Assembly: GCA_015680905.1 (NCBI GenBank)
Contig: CM027380.1
Location: forward strand, 17,688,001 to 17,752,000
Source: Coptis chinensis
Lineage: Eukaryota; Streptophyta; Magnoliopsida; Ranunculales; Ranunculaceae
DNA length: 64,000 nt
Reading direction: 5' to 3'
Translations under genes and position numbers: made by a program
Shown: piece after piece, positions 34,021 to 44,411 of the stretch
How the letters are laid out: the number at the start of each line of letters is the position of its first letter
Numbering within the stretch: the stretch's first letter is position 1
The notes under the pieces: generated by a model
Seen by the model: only the letters and a program-made list of their open reading frames with translations
Told to the model about the DNA's origin: nothing
Database searches by the model: none

Positions 34021-37000
34021 CATGCACTAGTTGCCATTTATATGTGTAAGCACAATCCAGATGATTATGTAGATCATTGGTACAAGGTGGAAACATTTAG
34101 AAAGACTTATGATCACTACTTGTAGCCACTTAATGGTGAAAAGTTGTGGCCAAAGGCTCCTGGAGAGGTATTCTTGCCTCCACCTTATAGAAGGATGCCT
34201 GGGAGGCCAAGCAAGCTTAGATGGAAAGAAATGCATGAAGAGCCAAGGAAGTCAGGAACCTTAAGTAGAAAAGGAGTTCAAATGAGGTGTTCAAACTGCC
34301 TTCAGTATGGTTATAATAAGAGAACATGCAAAGAAGTCAACAATGAAGCCAACCAAGAAGTAGCTCAGGAAGTAGCCCAGGAAGTACCACAATCCACCAC
34401 TGTAAGTTTATGATCATATATACTAAGCATTAGAAATCAGTTTTAAGATATATACTAAGCATTAGAAATCAATTTATGGTCATATATACTAAGTTTATTA
34501 GCAATCTGTGTTATGTATTGTCCTTTATATTGTTTTTTTTTATGAGATTGAGTTGTAGAGTGAAAAAAAAAAAAATTGAAGTTCATATTGATTTTTTTGT
34601 ATTATCCTCACATTGATTTTTTTGTATTGAAGTTCAAAAAAAAATTTGTGTTATGTATTGTCCTTTATAAGAGTAGATCATAGTAAGTGTTACCTTGAAT
34701 TTAAGCATTTGAAGGTTATTTGTTTGTCAAGTTATTTGAAGGTTATTTGTTTGCCAGGTTATTTGAATTTAAGAATTTAAGATTAGATCACAGTATGTGT
34801 TTTTAGGTTATTTGTTTGCCAGGTTAGTTTTAGAATCTTTTGTTCAAGTTGTAGGTAAGAATGTAAGGATGCAATGCAAGGTTATGTACCATCAGATGGC
34901 CCTAAAAAAACTTGGAAATAGCATGTAAAGAATGGTTCAGGGTCCTTTCTCCAAGACTATTCAATTTTCTGGTATATGTAAAACTTAAGTGGAACAATGT
35001 GTCTGATAGTAAAGTAAAAGAAATTGGTGGTTTGGGTTTGTTTGTTTGTTTCTATTTTTCTGGTATATGTAAAACTTAAGCTTTACACATTCTTGATCAG
35101 ATCTTTTGCTTCAGCATATCTTTCGAAGATATCACTTATCACTGCTTGAAAAAGATGTAATGGGTATCACTGCTGAAGTTGGTACTCAAAGGAAAACACT
35201 CAGTTATATATTAAAATAATATGGGTTGAGTAGTACAGTTATATATTAAAATGGGTAGGACTGATTTCCAAAAATATGTAAGAAAGGGAAATCTTCTGTA
35301 AATCTAGATGTCTTAAAAGAGCTGTCTGGAATATCTTGTTCACAGGCTTACATAAGCATACATAGTGGAAGAGTGGGATTTGTTTTTATGTTTGTTTTGT
35401 TTTGTATTTGGGTCCCCATTTTGATCCTATCTTTCCTTAGTATAATACTACTACTATTAACAAACACAAACACCCATAGGCTTCTCCTCCTTTTTTTTTG
35501 CCTCTCCTACACAGCCTGTCAAGTTTCAATCAATATATATTAACAAGAAAGCTTTTAAGATATATATTAAGCATTTGAAATTAGTTTTAGAAATCATTTG
35601 AAACTATTAACCATTCTTGAAACTAAGCATTTTATAATTCTTATAATTTTGATATAGGTGAGGAAGAGAGGTAAGGAGGTAGCTATTGAGAAACCTAGGA
35701 CTAAGAATGGGACAACAAATAAGGGTAAAGATACAGTTAATAGTGGGACTACTTAAGTCAGCAATGAAGCCAACCAAGTAGCAGCTGCCACCACTGTAAG
35801 TTTATGAAATAAGTTATAAGTTTATGAAATAAGTTTGTTCAATAAGTTTTTTTCTAAGTTTTGAAATCATAAGTTTTAGAAATAAGTTATTAAGTTTATG
35901 AAATAAGTTTGATTTTTGATATAGGTGAGGAGGGAGAATAAGGCTCCCTCATCTAATTTAGGTGAGGGCACGCCAACTGTGTCAAAGAGAGGTAAAAGGG
36001 CAACTGATGATGTACCTCAGGGAGTTGGAGCTTCAAAGAGGAAGACAGGAGTAAAAGGAAGAAAGGATCATGTACCTGAGGGAGTTGGAGTTTTTATAGC
36101 TGACAGTGGAAACTCTTACTTGAAGGTAATGTTATTTTACAAACTACTTTGCATTTGAAAAATTTCCATTTGAAATGAGGTAGTTGTTTTACATACTTCA
36201 TAAACATAACCTAATCTTTTGTCCTTCTTGTGATAGATGTCAGCTACTAGAGCACCTATTCTTATAAATGAAGCAAAGATATCTGAAACAAACAACAAAA
36301 GAAAAGTTAGACCTCCACTTTCCAGACGATCTAGTAAAGCTCTAGTTATTGGTTTACAGTCAAATCAAGTTTCAAGTGAAGCTCAAGTACCTAGTAGTCA
36401 AGGTTCAATAAGTGCATGTAAACAAGTTTCAAAAACTTCAACTACTGCTTCTGCACAAGCTTCAACAACTACTTCCAAACAATCACTGACAACTGATGCA
36501 ATGGCATCAAGCAGCAAGCCTAAAACTAGATCTGCAGCTGCCCTAGAAACTCACCATCAAGCAGTGGCATCAAGAAACTCACAATCATTGACAACTGATG
36601 TAGTGGCATTAAGCAGCAAGCCTAGAAACTCACCATCCAAGACTAAGCAGAAAACAGCTGCTTTGACTGTGAGAACAAGAGCAAATTCCAAACCTAAAAC
36701 TAGATCTGCAACTGCCAAAGCCAAAACTAAAGTTTGGAAATAGTTCATGTTTGAAGACTTGGTGATGCAGTACAGGCTCTGGGCTTTCTGTTGGGCTTTT
36801 GCGTAGTCAGTCTTCGTTTTGTCTATTTCCTTTTGTAGTATCTTTTCCTTTTGTTGGTGTATGATGTGATGTGTAAACACTTGGTGTATGTTGTTATGTA
36901 AACACTTGGTGCTTATATTTAGGTTTTTTTGTGGTTCAGTGTTATGTTATGTACAACATTGATTTTCTAACTTTCTTTCATTTATTGTATGCAGTGTATG

Positions 37001-37449
37001 TTGTGTTTTTCAGTGGTTCAGTGCTTATATTTAGGTTTTTTGTATGTTGTGTTGTTCAATGCAGTATATTTTCTAACTTTCTTTCAGTTATTGTAAGCAC
37101 TAAGAAACAACTAAGAAACAAGCACCAAGCAATAAGAAAGAAACAACTAATCCTTGTTGTCAGAACTAATCAAGCACCAATACAGACTCTTTCCACTACT
37201 ATAATACCACTAATAGACTCCTTCCACTACTACAGATAGTGCACTAATCTAAATTAACAAACAACTCAAACTAATACAGACTCCTTCCACTATTACAGAT
37301 AGTGCACTAATACAGACTCATTCCACTACTACAATACCAAATAACTCAAACTAAATTAACACTGAAACTCAAACTACTTCCACTACTACTGGAAATGACA
37401 GTGCACTCAAACTCCTTCCTCTACAATACCACTAGAAATCACATTGCAC

Positions 37450-37994
37450 TCATCTAATTTTACAATGAAACTGAAACTCCTTCGCCAAACCATCGTCCTC
37501 AATTTCAAATGTAATCTTGACTTTTTTATCTCTTTTGATTTCATCTCTTTTTGAAGATGATGAAGAGCTGGCTGGGGAAGAGCTTGAATTCACTGCTGCC
37601 GACTCAATGTTGTTCATTAATAATTCCTCATACCATTGGAAATCACTCCCAGACTCGGTGCAATTCACAAATTTCTTGCCTTCATTTTCATTTTTCTTTT
37701 TTGATGTGTTAACCTTTCTAACCCTTAGGCAATTCGCCTTTCTGCATCTTAGACTCTCCAAATATACCATTGACGATGTTCTCGCGTCTTCCAACCACTG
37801 GAAGTCTTTGCAAACACGGCATGTCAAAAAAAATTGCCCAAGAGAATGGCTTTGGCGAGACTGTTTCAGGATCATACTTCCGCCATATTTTCGAAAACAA
37901 CACGTGTCAATAACCAACAACAATTGTTAGACGAATGATTTGACTCACCACACCAATTACAAAAAATTCAGCCAATAGTTGACATTTTTGAAAT
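37450..37994 (-). pseudogene. Antisense GRF zinc-finger-like ORF within the MULE
   Basis: A 157-codon open stretch (37923-37450) faces the transposase gene. It shows two blocks that resemble GRF-type fingers: LGQFFLTCRVCKDFQWLED, and later LRVRKVNTSKKK...GKKFVNC followed by SDFQWYEEL, then a poly-Ser segment and a charged C-terminus. Upstream, another frame has an ATG (about 37994) followed by an early stop and FCNWCGE, which may be the finger's first cysteine pair. If so, a frameshift near 37900 and one stop break the gene. Small GRF-finger ORFs are common near plant transposons. It could be the MULE's second gene or a captured gene. Confidence 0.4.
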
Positions 37995-38350
37995 TGCACA
38001 AAATCAAAACCCTAAATTAAAATACCAACTAGAAGACTTAAGAGATAATGAAGGAGATGGGGTTTGTTCAAGAGACAAATGAAGGAGACGGGGTTATTTC
38101 TTCAGGTTCACAAGTCCAGAAACAAAAAAAATGGAGAGATGGCGATTTAGAAAGAAAGAAAAAAAATTCATCAGTCCTTGAAAAGAAAAAAAATTCACGA
38201 CTCCTTGAAATTTTCACAAGTCAAGAAATTTTCACGAGTCCTTGAAATTTCACGAGCAGTCTTCCTTGAAATTTCAGGTGCTTGTCACGTAAGCGCCACA
38301 TCAAATTTTGTTACCTGTCCATTTCAATACTGACACACCATCTTCCGTTA

Positions 38351-38430
38351 GCACACATAAGCAGACATTTGTACACATAGGCAGCCGTTTGTACACATAG
38401 GCAACCGTTTGTACACATAGGCAAATTTTC
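38351..38430. repeat. Short tandem repeat near the MULE right end
   Basis: Four units of about 20-22 bp built on gtacacataggca and ccgttt lie about 75-155 bp inside the right end. They could be subterminal transposase-binding repeats. Confidence 0.7.
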
Positions 38431-38516
38431 TAACGGAAATACACCGGTGGCCCTGGCCCAAATTGATAAAACCAGCAAAGTCCATGGTACAAAACGTCCA
38501 TTTTTTCTTTAAACTT

Positions 38517-39021
38517 TGACAAGATTGGGCCACCTTCAAGTCTCCAACAGTCAACAAATTGGCATTGACATATATTTTCAACCATGCATCCAGCTCGAAC
38601 ATCAGCGCCCATATCTCGGCCACAAAAATTAAAACAGGCTCCATGTTGACAATTTGGCATATATAGCTGATGGATCGGGCATTCTTCTAGCTCTCCTTTG
38701 CACATATAAAGTGCCAAATGTAAATTTCATCTTACTGCCAAAATCAAAGTATGTCTCAGTTCATCATACCATGTAAAACATAATAATTGCCAAGTAAAGT
38801 TTTTATAAGGTGCGAAGTTCTAGATCATGGTTTCACATCATGATCATAAGCTCCTTTTAACAACCAAGGCCCTTAATTAGGTGAAGTTCATTAGTATAGA
38901 TTTGATTAAGTGCATTACTAAAAGAGAAACAAAATGTAGATTTTGGCAATACTTACGTCATGACCTAACGCGGGAGAGCGGGAGGCGCGGGCACGTTGCC
39001 TATATAAAGAGGATGAGGAAC
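38517..39021. other. Spacer right of the MULE, no clear gene
   Basis: The minus strand near 38644-38520 gives a short stretch (VAEIWALMFELDAW) that faintly recalls a LINE RNase H domain; too short to call. A GC-rich block with a TATA-like cctatataaag lies at about 38975-39010, just before the copia LTR edge. Confidence 0.3.
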
Positions 39022-40081
39022 TGTTGGAATCTTTTTTATTTCAAATGACTAAGAGTGTGTATGCAAAGTAGAGGAGATGAACAAAGAGTGTTCTCGATCT
39101 CCACTTTAGTGCATAGAAGATAGTCCCACATTGGTTATCTACCACTAGCAAGTGAAGTATATATAAGGAATTCCTCTACCATAAGGGTGTGCCCTTAGGA
39201 TACAAATGCTTTTGTGTTAGGAGGGAGGACTCACCCAAAGCCACACCTGCCCGTACCGAGTCGGATCGGGCTTGGGCTTTTCAGTGCAGGCATAAGAAGG
39301 ACACTGATGATCCTCCCAATGCTAATTTAGTTGAGGGAGATGATATAATTGCTGTTGTAGTGTCACAAGTGTTCATGGCCACTAGGAAGAAAAACTGGGT
39401 ACTAAATTCTAGTGCCACCCACCACATCTGTGGTGATGTTGAAGCCTTCTCAGACTACATACTAGTGAAAGATGAAAAGGTCTATATGGGTGACTCAAGG
39501 TCTGTTCCTGTTAAGGGAATAGGCAAGATTCTTTTGAAGTTAACTTCAGGAAAAACCCTTTTACTTAGTAATGTTCTCCATGTTCCTGAGATTCATCAGA
39601 ATCTAATTTCTGTGTCATTATTGGGAAAAGTTGGCGTTAAGGTGACTTTTGAAAGTGACAAGTTCGTTCTGAGTAAGAATGAAAGTTTTGTTGGGAAAGG
39701 TTATTGTAATAACAGTGGTCTTTTCATGTTAAATGTACTTGACAACATTATTATTAATGACAATTAATCTGCTTCTACTTACTTGCTTGACTCTTTTAAT
39801 ATATGGCATGGTAGACTAGGACATGTGAATGTTCAGTATATGAAAAGGATGAAAGCATGTGGTTTATTGTATGATATTTATGATTTTTCTAATGATTAAT
39901 GTGAGATATGTGTTGAGACTAAAGCCACAAAGAAACCTTGTAGAACTATTTCTAGAGATAAAACTAGATTACTAACCCTTATTCATATGGATTTGGGTGA
40001 ATTCATAAGTACCATGTCTAGAGGGGGAAGTTTTATTATATTACATTCATAGATGACTTCTCTAAGTACACCATGGTATAT
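39022..40081 (+). pseudogene. Copia retrotransposon fragment A (LTR, protease, integrase start)
   Basis: TGTTGGAATC at 39022 looks like an LTR start (tagtcccacattgg and a TATA-like gtatatataagg follow). The LTR runs, through an internal deletion near 39285, straight into the end of the gag knuckle and the protease (39366-39767). The protease active site reads WVLNSSATHHIC where copia has D-S-G, so the catalytic aspartate is lost. The pre-integrase block follows (IWHGRLGHVNVQYMKRM; CEICVETKATKKPCR). Integrase breaks off after FIDDFSKYTMVY, in another frame, at 40081, where an Athila LTR is inserted. Confidence 0.75.
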
Positions 40082-41547
40082 TGATAAGAGCCTAAAACTG
40101 TAGTTTTAAACCCTTAACAATAATACTTTTAGACCAATTATGTGAGTAATAAATAAGAGTTAATGCTGATTACGTGTTTTTATGTATTTCAGGCATTGGA
40201 GTCAATTATGTGCAGAAATGTATCACTTTTGTGAGATAAAGGAGCAAGGGTTGGTTGCTAAGAAGTTCTATGATTAAAGACCAAGATTCAAGGAGGAAAA
40301 GCCTTTTTAAAGCCCGGTCAAAGCTGAAAAGTCAAAGTCAACGCGGGCAGAAACAACGCACAAAAGTCAGTAGAACTTCTGAAGGTCGTATCTTTGGACT
40401 TAGACCTCAGAATTGGGCCTACCTTATGTAAATACGACCGGCTCGGAAAGAGTTTTCCAATGGTCTAAGCCTTGACCCAATTAGAGGAGCAGAAGTGGAC
40501 GAAAAGGCTACTAAAGTCAAATCCAGCTGAAAAGGCCTCTGTGGACTGAAGAAATTGGGTTTTGGGCTCGATTTTCCGGCCCAAAACATGGCTCCAGGCC
40601 CATGCACGAAATTGGGGATCTCTTTCTCTTCTTGAAAAAGGAAAGGAGGTATACTCATTAACTAGATCTAGATTAGAAAATAAACGAGTTTAGACTCCAT
40701 TAATTAGTTTTATTACCTTGTTTTGAATTCAGTTTATTGTTATTACTCATTAGATCAATAAAGTTAGTTAGCTATTGATAATTTTAGTTTCATTTTCATT
40801 AAATCATTTTAGTTTCAATTCATAGATTTAGTTAATAATCATTACTAGTTTTAATTCAATCTTGCATGATTAGACTTTCATTTTAAATCTAATAAGTAAA
40901 TTTATAATCTTTTTATTCATGTCTTGTTATTGTTTATATATAAATTATAGTTTAATTATTCAAGGCTAAAACCTCCATTAAAGGGGTTTGAGAAAGCCTT
41001 GATGAAACTTGATTTCGATTAGCGTAGAATAGATCGTAATATTCTATTCCATTATAGAAAGTAATTAGTTCACCATGAGAATGAGTTTGATTGCTTCACA
41101 TGCTAGTTGTTAGTTGGTAGAGATTACCATGAACAATTAGGGATTAGAAAGACCCAATTGTTATGCGAAAGCATTGCAATTCGGATTACGACAATTCTTC
41201 GTTAGTAAATTAAGTCGAGTTAAGGTGGAATCAAATCCCGCTAATTCTTTATCTAGATTCGAACTTTAGTATTTGAATTGCCATATTAGTATTTAGAACA
41301 TTTTGATTACATTATTTCCATCATTGTTAGCATAATTATATAATCCATACTTTCATTGACTTTGATAGAACTGATAATCTTAGTTAACGTGAATTCTAAA
41401 GAACTAGGAGTAGAACGAACTTTCTATTCCAACTATATTGCAATAGCATCGAGAGTAGAAAACTTTGAATAATAAGCGTAAATTAGTTTTAGTTTTACTT
41501 GCGTTTGAGTCTCGTTACTTATGCAAAAGTCATTTTACCTTCTATCA
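40082..41547 (+). mobile_element. Athila-like 5' LTR, complete
   Basis: TGATAAGAGCCTAAAACTG begins at 40082 and the LTR ends TCTATCA at 41547, followed by AA and a primer site, so it is a 5' LTR in plus orientation, 1466 bp. It cuts the copia integrase. The left 5-bp flank is tatat; the partner flank is not in sight because the internal region is truncated. It aligns in inverse orientation with 56713-58235 (1523 bp) and with 9197-9882. Confidence 0.88.
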
Positions 41548-41549
41548 AA

Positions 41550-41563
41550 TGGCGTCGCTGCCA
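41550..41563 (+). promoter_or_regulatory. Primer binding site after the Athila LTR
   Basis: TGGCGTCGCTGCCA, two bases past the LTR end, is the tRNA-Asp type primer site with one change from TGGCGCCGCTGCCA. Confidence 0.8.
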
Positions 41564-42050
41564 TCTTAGTTTTGTTTATAATTGTTCTCATTAGTATTGT
41601 TAGTCTTCCCAAAGTCCCATTAAACCCATCCACCCACCCTTGTTTGATTCTAACAGTGACTATTTGGTTCATAAACTAAAAAGAAATTCAAAGAAAAAGT
41701 CTGAGCGTGACCCGCGCCCATATAAGGCTATCTCTCGAAGCATGCCAAGCAAGGCACTGGAACTCGAAGCTGCACTGAAGCGACCAGCCCTATCAAGGCA
41801 AATTTCGAAAGCACCCCCCTGGCGATACGCTGGAGCTCGAAGTTGGACTCGAAGCGACCAGCGCTACCTAGGCCATTTCGAACCGACCCGACCTCTTCTA
41901 AAGCGGTTCAATTTCACTGGTTAGTACAAACTTCCATTACTTCAAGTTATTCAGTGTTTCTAACTTGTTACACACACTGAGCTCGCATATACAAGATGTT
42001 ATTCATAAGCGAAGCAAGGAGGCATTCGCGTATACAAGACGTTTTAGATT
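41564..42050 (+). mobile_element. Athila leader, truncated
   Basis: The sequence matches, in inverse orientation, the leaders at 6235-6723 and 8680-9180: cccatccacccacccttgtt, and later ttattcataagcgaagcaag. No gag follows; at about 42050 it meets a Tat-like gag on the other strand. Confidence 0.7.
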
Positions 42051-42059
42051 AGGATGAAA

Positions 42060-43224
42060 ACGTTTTAAAAACTTTTCAGTTAAGTCCTTGAACCGACGAA
42101 TAGATCGTGGGGGTAATTCGCTAAACCATACCAACGCTTCCCCTTTTAATGTAGAAGGGAAAAGTTTGCATTTTAAAGCATCATCACCTCCCGATAAAAC
42201 CAGTTTGTTCGTGAAATTAATCACATGAAGCATAGGGCAGCCCTCGACATCATCATATTGATCAAACTCTGATTATTTGAAGTCTTTGTTATGAGTAGCC
42301 CGTTGGGCGAGAGAAAATTTGTCCAAAATACCATATTTAACTACCATATTCTCTAGTGTCGATTCAAAATGATCGCTGTCCAGAAGAGCTTCTTTAATCA
42401 TTTCTTTGACACGTTAAGGAGTCATCAGATCCATATCTGCTAGCTCATAATTATAGTCGCGATGACGCCTATGGGAACGAACGGAATGAGAAAAAACAAT
42501 GAAGATTTATCATGATTGTGTCGAGATGATTATGGATGGTATGGTGTGACTGCAGTATGATATCCTTCGGAATGATAAGAATTGTTTTGCTGAGGTCTTT
42601 CTTAAAATTGATTGTTTCGATCATGAGTGTGACCATTATTCTGTTCGTCACCCAAATCCCTCGGGACTGGCCAAAAATCCGTAGGACCTAGGGTGCAGTC
42701 GAACGGTTATTAGCATTACCTTGCCAACCGAGAACGTGACCGAGTCTCGGGGGAGGTCGAGGAATTCTGTTCCCATTACTTAGAACTCGTTGATAGCTAT
42801 TGCGAATATCGTGAATCTCATCTTCACCACTTAAATGATCCCACACACTGTTATGTCGTTGGTGTGTTACATTGTGGTAGCGATAGATACAATATCATCT
42901 GCGAGTAGAGTGGGTCGTTTCAGACAACGCTTGTAGTAGTTGTTTTGTTTTCAAACATTCTTGAACTTTTTAAGAAGTGCTTCGCGAGACAGTTGACTGA
43001 CATTATCCCCATAAGATGATGGAGAATTGTCAAAGCCAATAACCTCGCGCTGAATAATTTGGCTCATTGGTGGAACGATAGTATTAGGTGGTATTAGTCC
43101 GTTATTGCCAAGTGGACCTTGACCATCATGTTCGTGATGATCATTAGTAATTGCATCGGGACCTTGAGCTCTTCGAGTATGCATCATAACTTTTGCAGAA
43201 CGTGATCGAGGGTATGGAATAAGA
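42060..43224 (-). pseudogene. Tat-like Ty3/gypsy gag (broken)
   Basis: From 43241 down, the N-terminal gag (MMHTRRAQGPDAITND; SREALLKKFKNV) follows the primer site. The capsid core is at 42233-42003: LKCKLFPSTLKGEALVWF, LPPRSIRRFKDLTEKFLKRF, a pattern typical of Tat/Ogre gag. Between them the frame is broken. Downstream parts (protease, pol) are missing, cut at about 42060. Gag would form the particle shell. Confidence 0.65.
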
Positions 43225-43225
43225 A

Positions 43226-43240
43226 CTGCAGACGGCGCCA
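43226..43240 (-). promoter_or_regulatory. Primer binding site of the Tat-like element
   Basis: The minus strand reads TGGCGCCGTCTGCAG, four bases after an LTR end CA (43245), matching the TGGCGCCGTCTG sites usual in plant Tat elements. Confidence 0.75.
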
Positions 43241-43244
43241 ATTA

Positions 43245-44063
43245 TGTTTCGACCAAATATGATCAAAATACTAAGTGGTGACGAAAGAGATGAAGAATGT
43301 AGAAAAGTAGTTAGAAAAGTGATAGTGATTAGGAGAATGATGACATTATACCTTGCGGTTGCCTACGTATCCAAATTATCGATGGGATCAAGTCTCAAAA
43401 ACGTAGTTCTGTATGAAAAATAGTTTGGTATTTATATTCGTAAAGTAGAGATTTTTTGTAGCTCAAGTAATTGTAATTGAATATGACTCTTAATTGATGA
43501 TTATCTTTTGATAAGAAACGAATCTGGACATAAATTAATGTACGTAAGTGGCAAGCCATGTGGCTAAGGTTCAGCCCTAGACACATGAGTAAGTGGGCCT
43601 ATACATTGATCCATGATATTGCAAATGGGGCCTTAGCCCTATCGATTAAATGAATAAAGTGGAGACTGTACCAATGGACATTTGCCACATAAATGGGGGT
43701 TGAAACATCATATATGGGGCATATTAACACACTTTTAGCTTAGCAATGAAAACTATATCATGTTATGAAAAGCGTCTGGTACTATTTTTTTTTGTTCGAT
43801 GTAGGTAACTATGTAAGTATTCATAATTACTACGCATGTAAATTGGACACAGTACGAACATTCACACCGTTGAGTGCATTTTAATATGTTATAAAATAGT
43901 ATGCACTCTTAAAACTTCCCATGCTTTAGGAGGAATCCACTATTTCACATCGAGATTTTACCTGGAACTTACAAAATTCACCATTGTTATTTGATTGATT
44001 TATTATCTACATTGAGAAAAATATGCAACTATGTATATTGTAAGAAATCGTATTTTAAACCAT

Positions 44064-44153
<90 letters not shown>

Positions 44154-44230
44154 GTCGTTAATTCTTAATTATATTTTTAGCATTTAAAAATGCATATAAA
44201 AATATTTGATGATCCCACATAATGAATCAT
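43245..44230 (-). mobile_element. Tat-like 5' LTR, limits uncertain
   Basis: The LTR 3' end is at 43245. The body includes the motif gttgcctacgtatcc (about 43355) and an imperfect aaaacgtagttc about 40 bp on. The LTR start is not resolved: a direct repeat (43522 and 44231) and a long AT array complicate the right side. Confidence 0.5.
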
Positions 44231-44411
44231 GTATCTGGACATAAATTAATGTACATTAGTGGCAAGCCATGTGGCTAAGGTTCAGCCTTAGACACATTAG
44301 TTAATGGGCATGTACATTGATCCATGGTATTGCAAATTGGGCTTTAGCTCTGTTGATTAAACGAATAAAATAGAGACCCCTACTAATGGACATTTGCCAC
44401 GTAGGTGGGGG
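43522..44411 (+). repeat. Two direct copies of a 180-bp segment
   Basis: atctggacataaattaatgt begins at 43522 and again at 44231; similarity extends about 180 bp to tggacatttgccac. The copies are about 709 bp apart and roughly 85-90 percent alike by eye. They are remnants of a duplication or of two nested LTRs. Confidence 0.8.
44067..44152. repeat. (AT)43 microsatellite
   Basis: About 86 bp of uninterrupted AT dinucleotides between the two copies of the direct repeat. Confidence 0.97.

Larger units (their letters stand above)
28502..36743 (+). pseudogene. MULE transposase (MuDR-A type), interrupted and mutated
   Basis: The start ATG at 28502 opens a PB1-like MULE N-terminal region (YYKGGR; FELKGMIEQECHVKDMVKMF), an acidic linker, a MuDR DNA-binding region (LGMRFGIAKQLKECLKIYAV), and the transposase core (GCRRVISLDGCFLKSF for the first catalytic D; QQKGLLKVISERLP; HRCCARHIYANF). 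An intron lies at 30235-30320. A SWIM finger (TCTCRMWQLSGIPCAHAL) follows, then the hAT insertion, after which the frame resumes exactly at 34029. A knuckle CSNCLQYGYNKRTC has Y for H. Later exons near 35658, 35925 and 36237-36743 encode a Ser/Thr/Lys-rich tail. Stops at 28544, 28622, 29123, 29860 and 34123 and frameshifts near 29430 and 30110 make it dead. The protein would bind the TIRs and cut DNA. Confidence 0.8.
27997..38507 (+). mobile_element. Mutator-like element (MULE) containing a nested hAT
   Basis: The ends are inverted repeats: left gaaaaaatagacgttttgta, right the complement of gaaaaaatggacgttttgta; similarity continues for about 60 bp through gtttt-atcaatttgggcca. A perfect 9-bp duplication tttaaactt flanks it (27988-27996 and 38508-38516), diagnostic for MULEs. 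It encodes a MuDR-A-type transposase relic on the plus strand and a GRF-like ORF on the minus strand. Without the hAT it would be about 7.3 kb. 28335-28490 is a low-complexity aatccccaaat-type leader, and 34430-35650 is AT-rich and partly intronic. Confidence 0.9.

Noticed and set aside
38430..38717. Cys-rich minus-strand frames suggestive of a small secreted protein
   Set aside because: Part lies within the MULE right TIR and the cysteine spacing fits no family; a faint LINE RNase H reading on the same strand is too short to call.
41640..41924. 94-codon plus-strand frame after the Athila leader
   Set aside because: It lies in leader sequence homologous to non-coding leaders at 6235-6723 and 8680-9180 and shows no domain.
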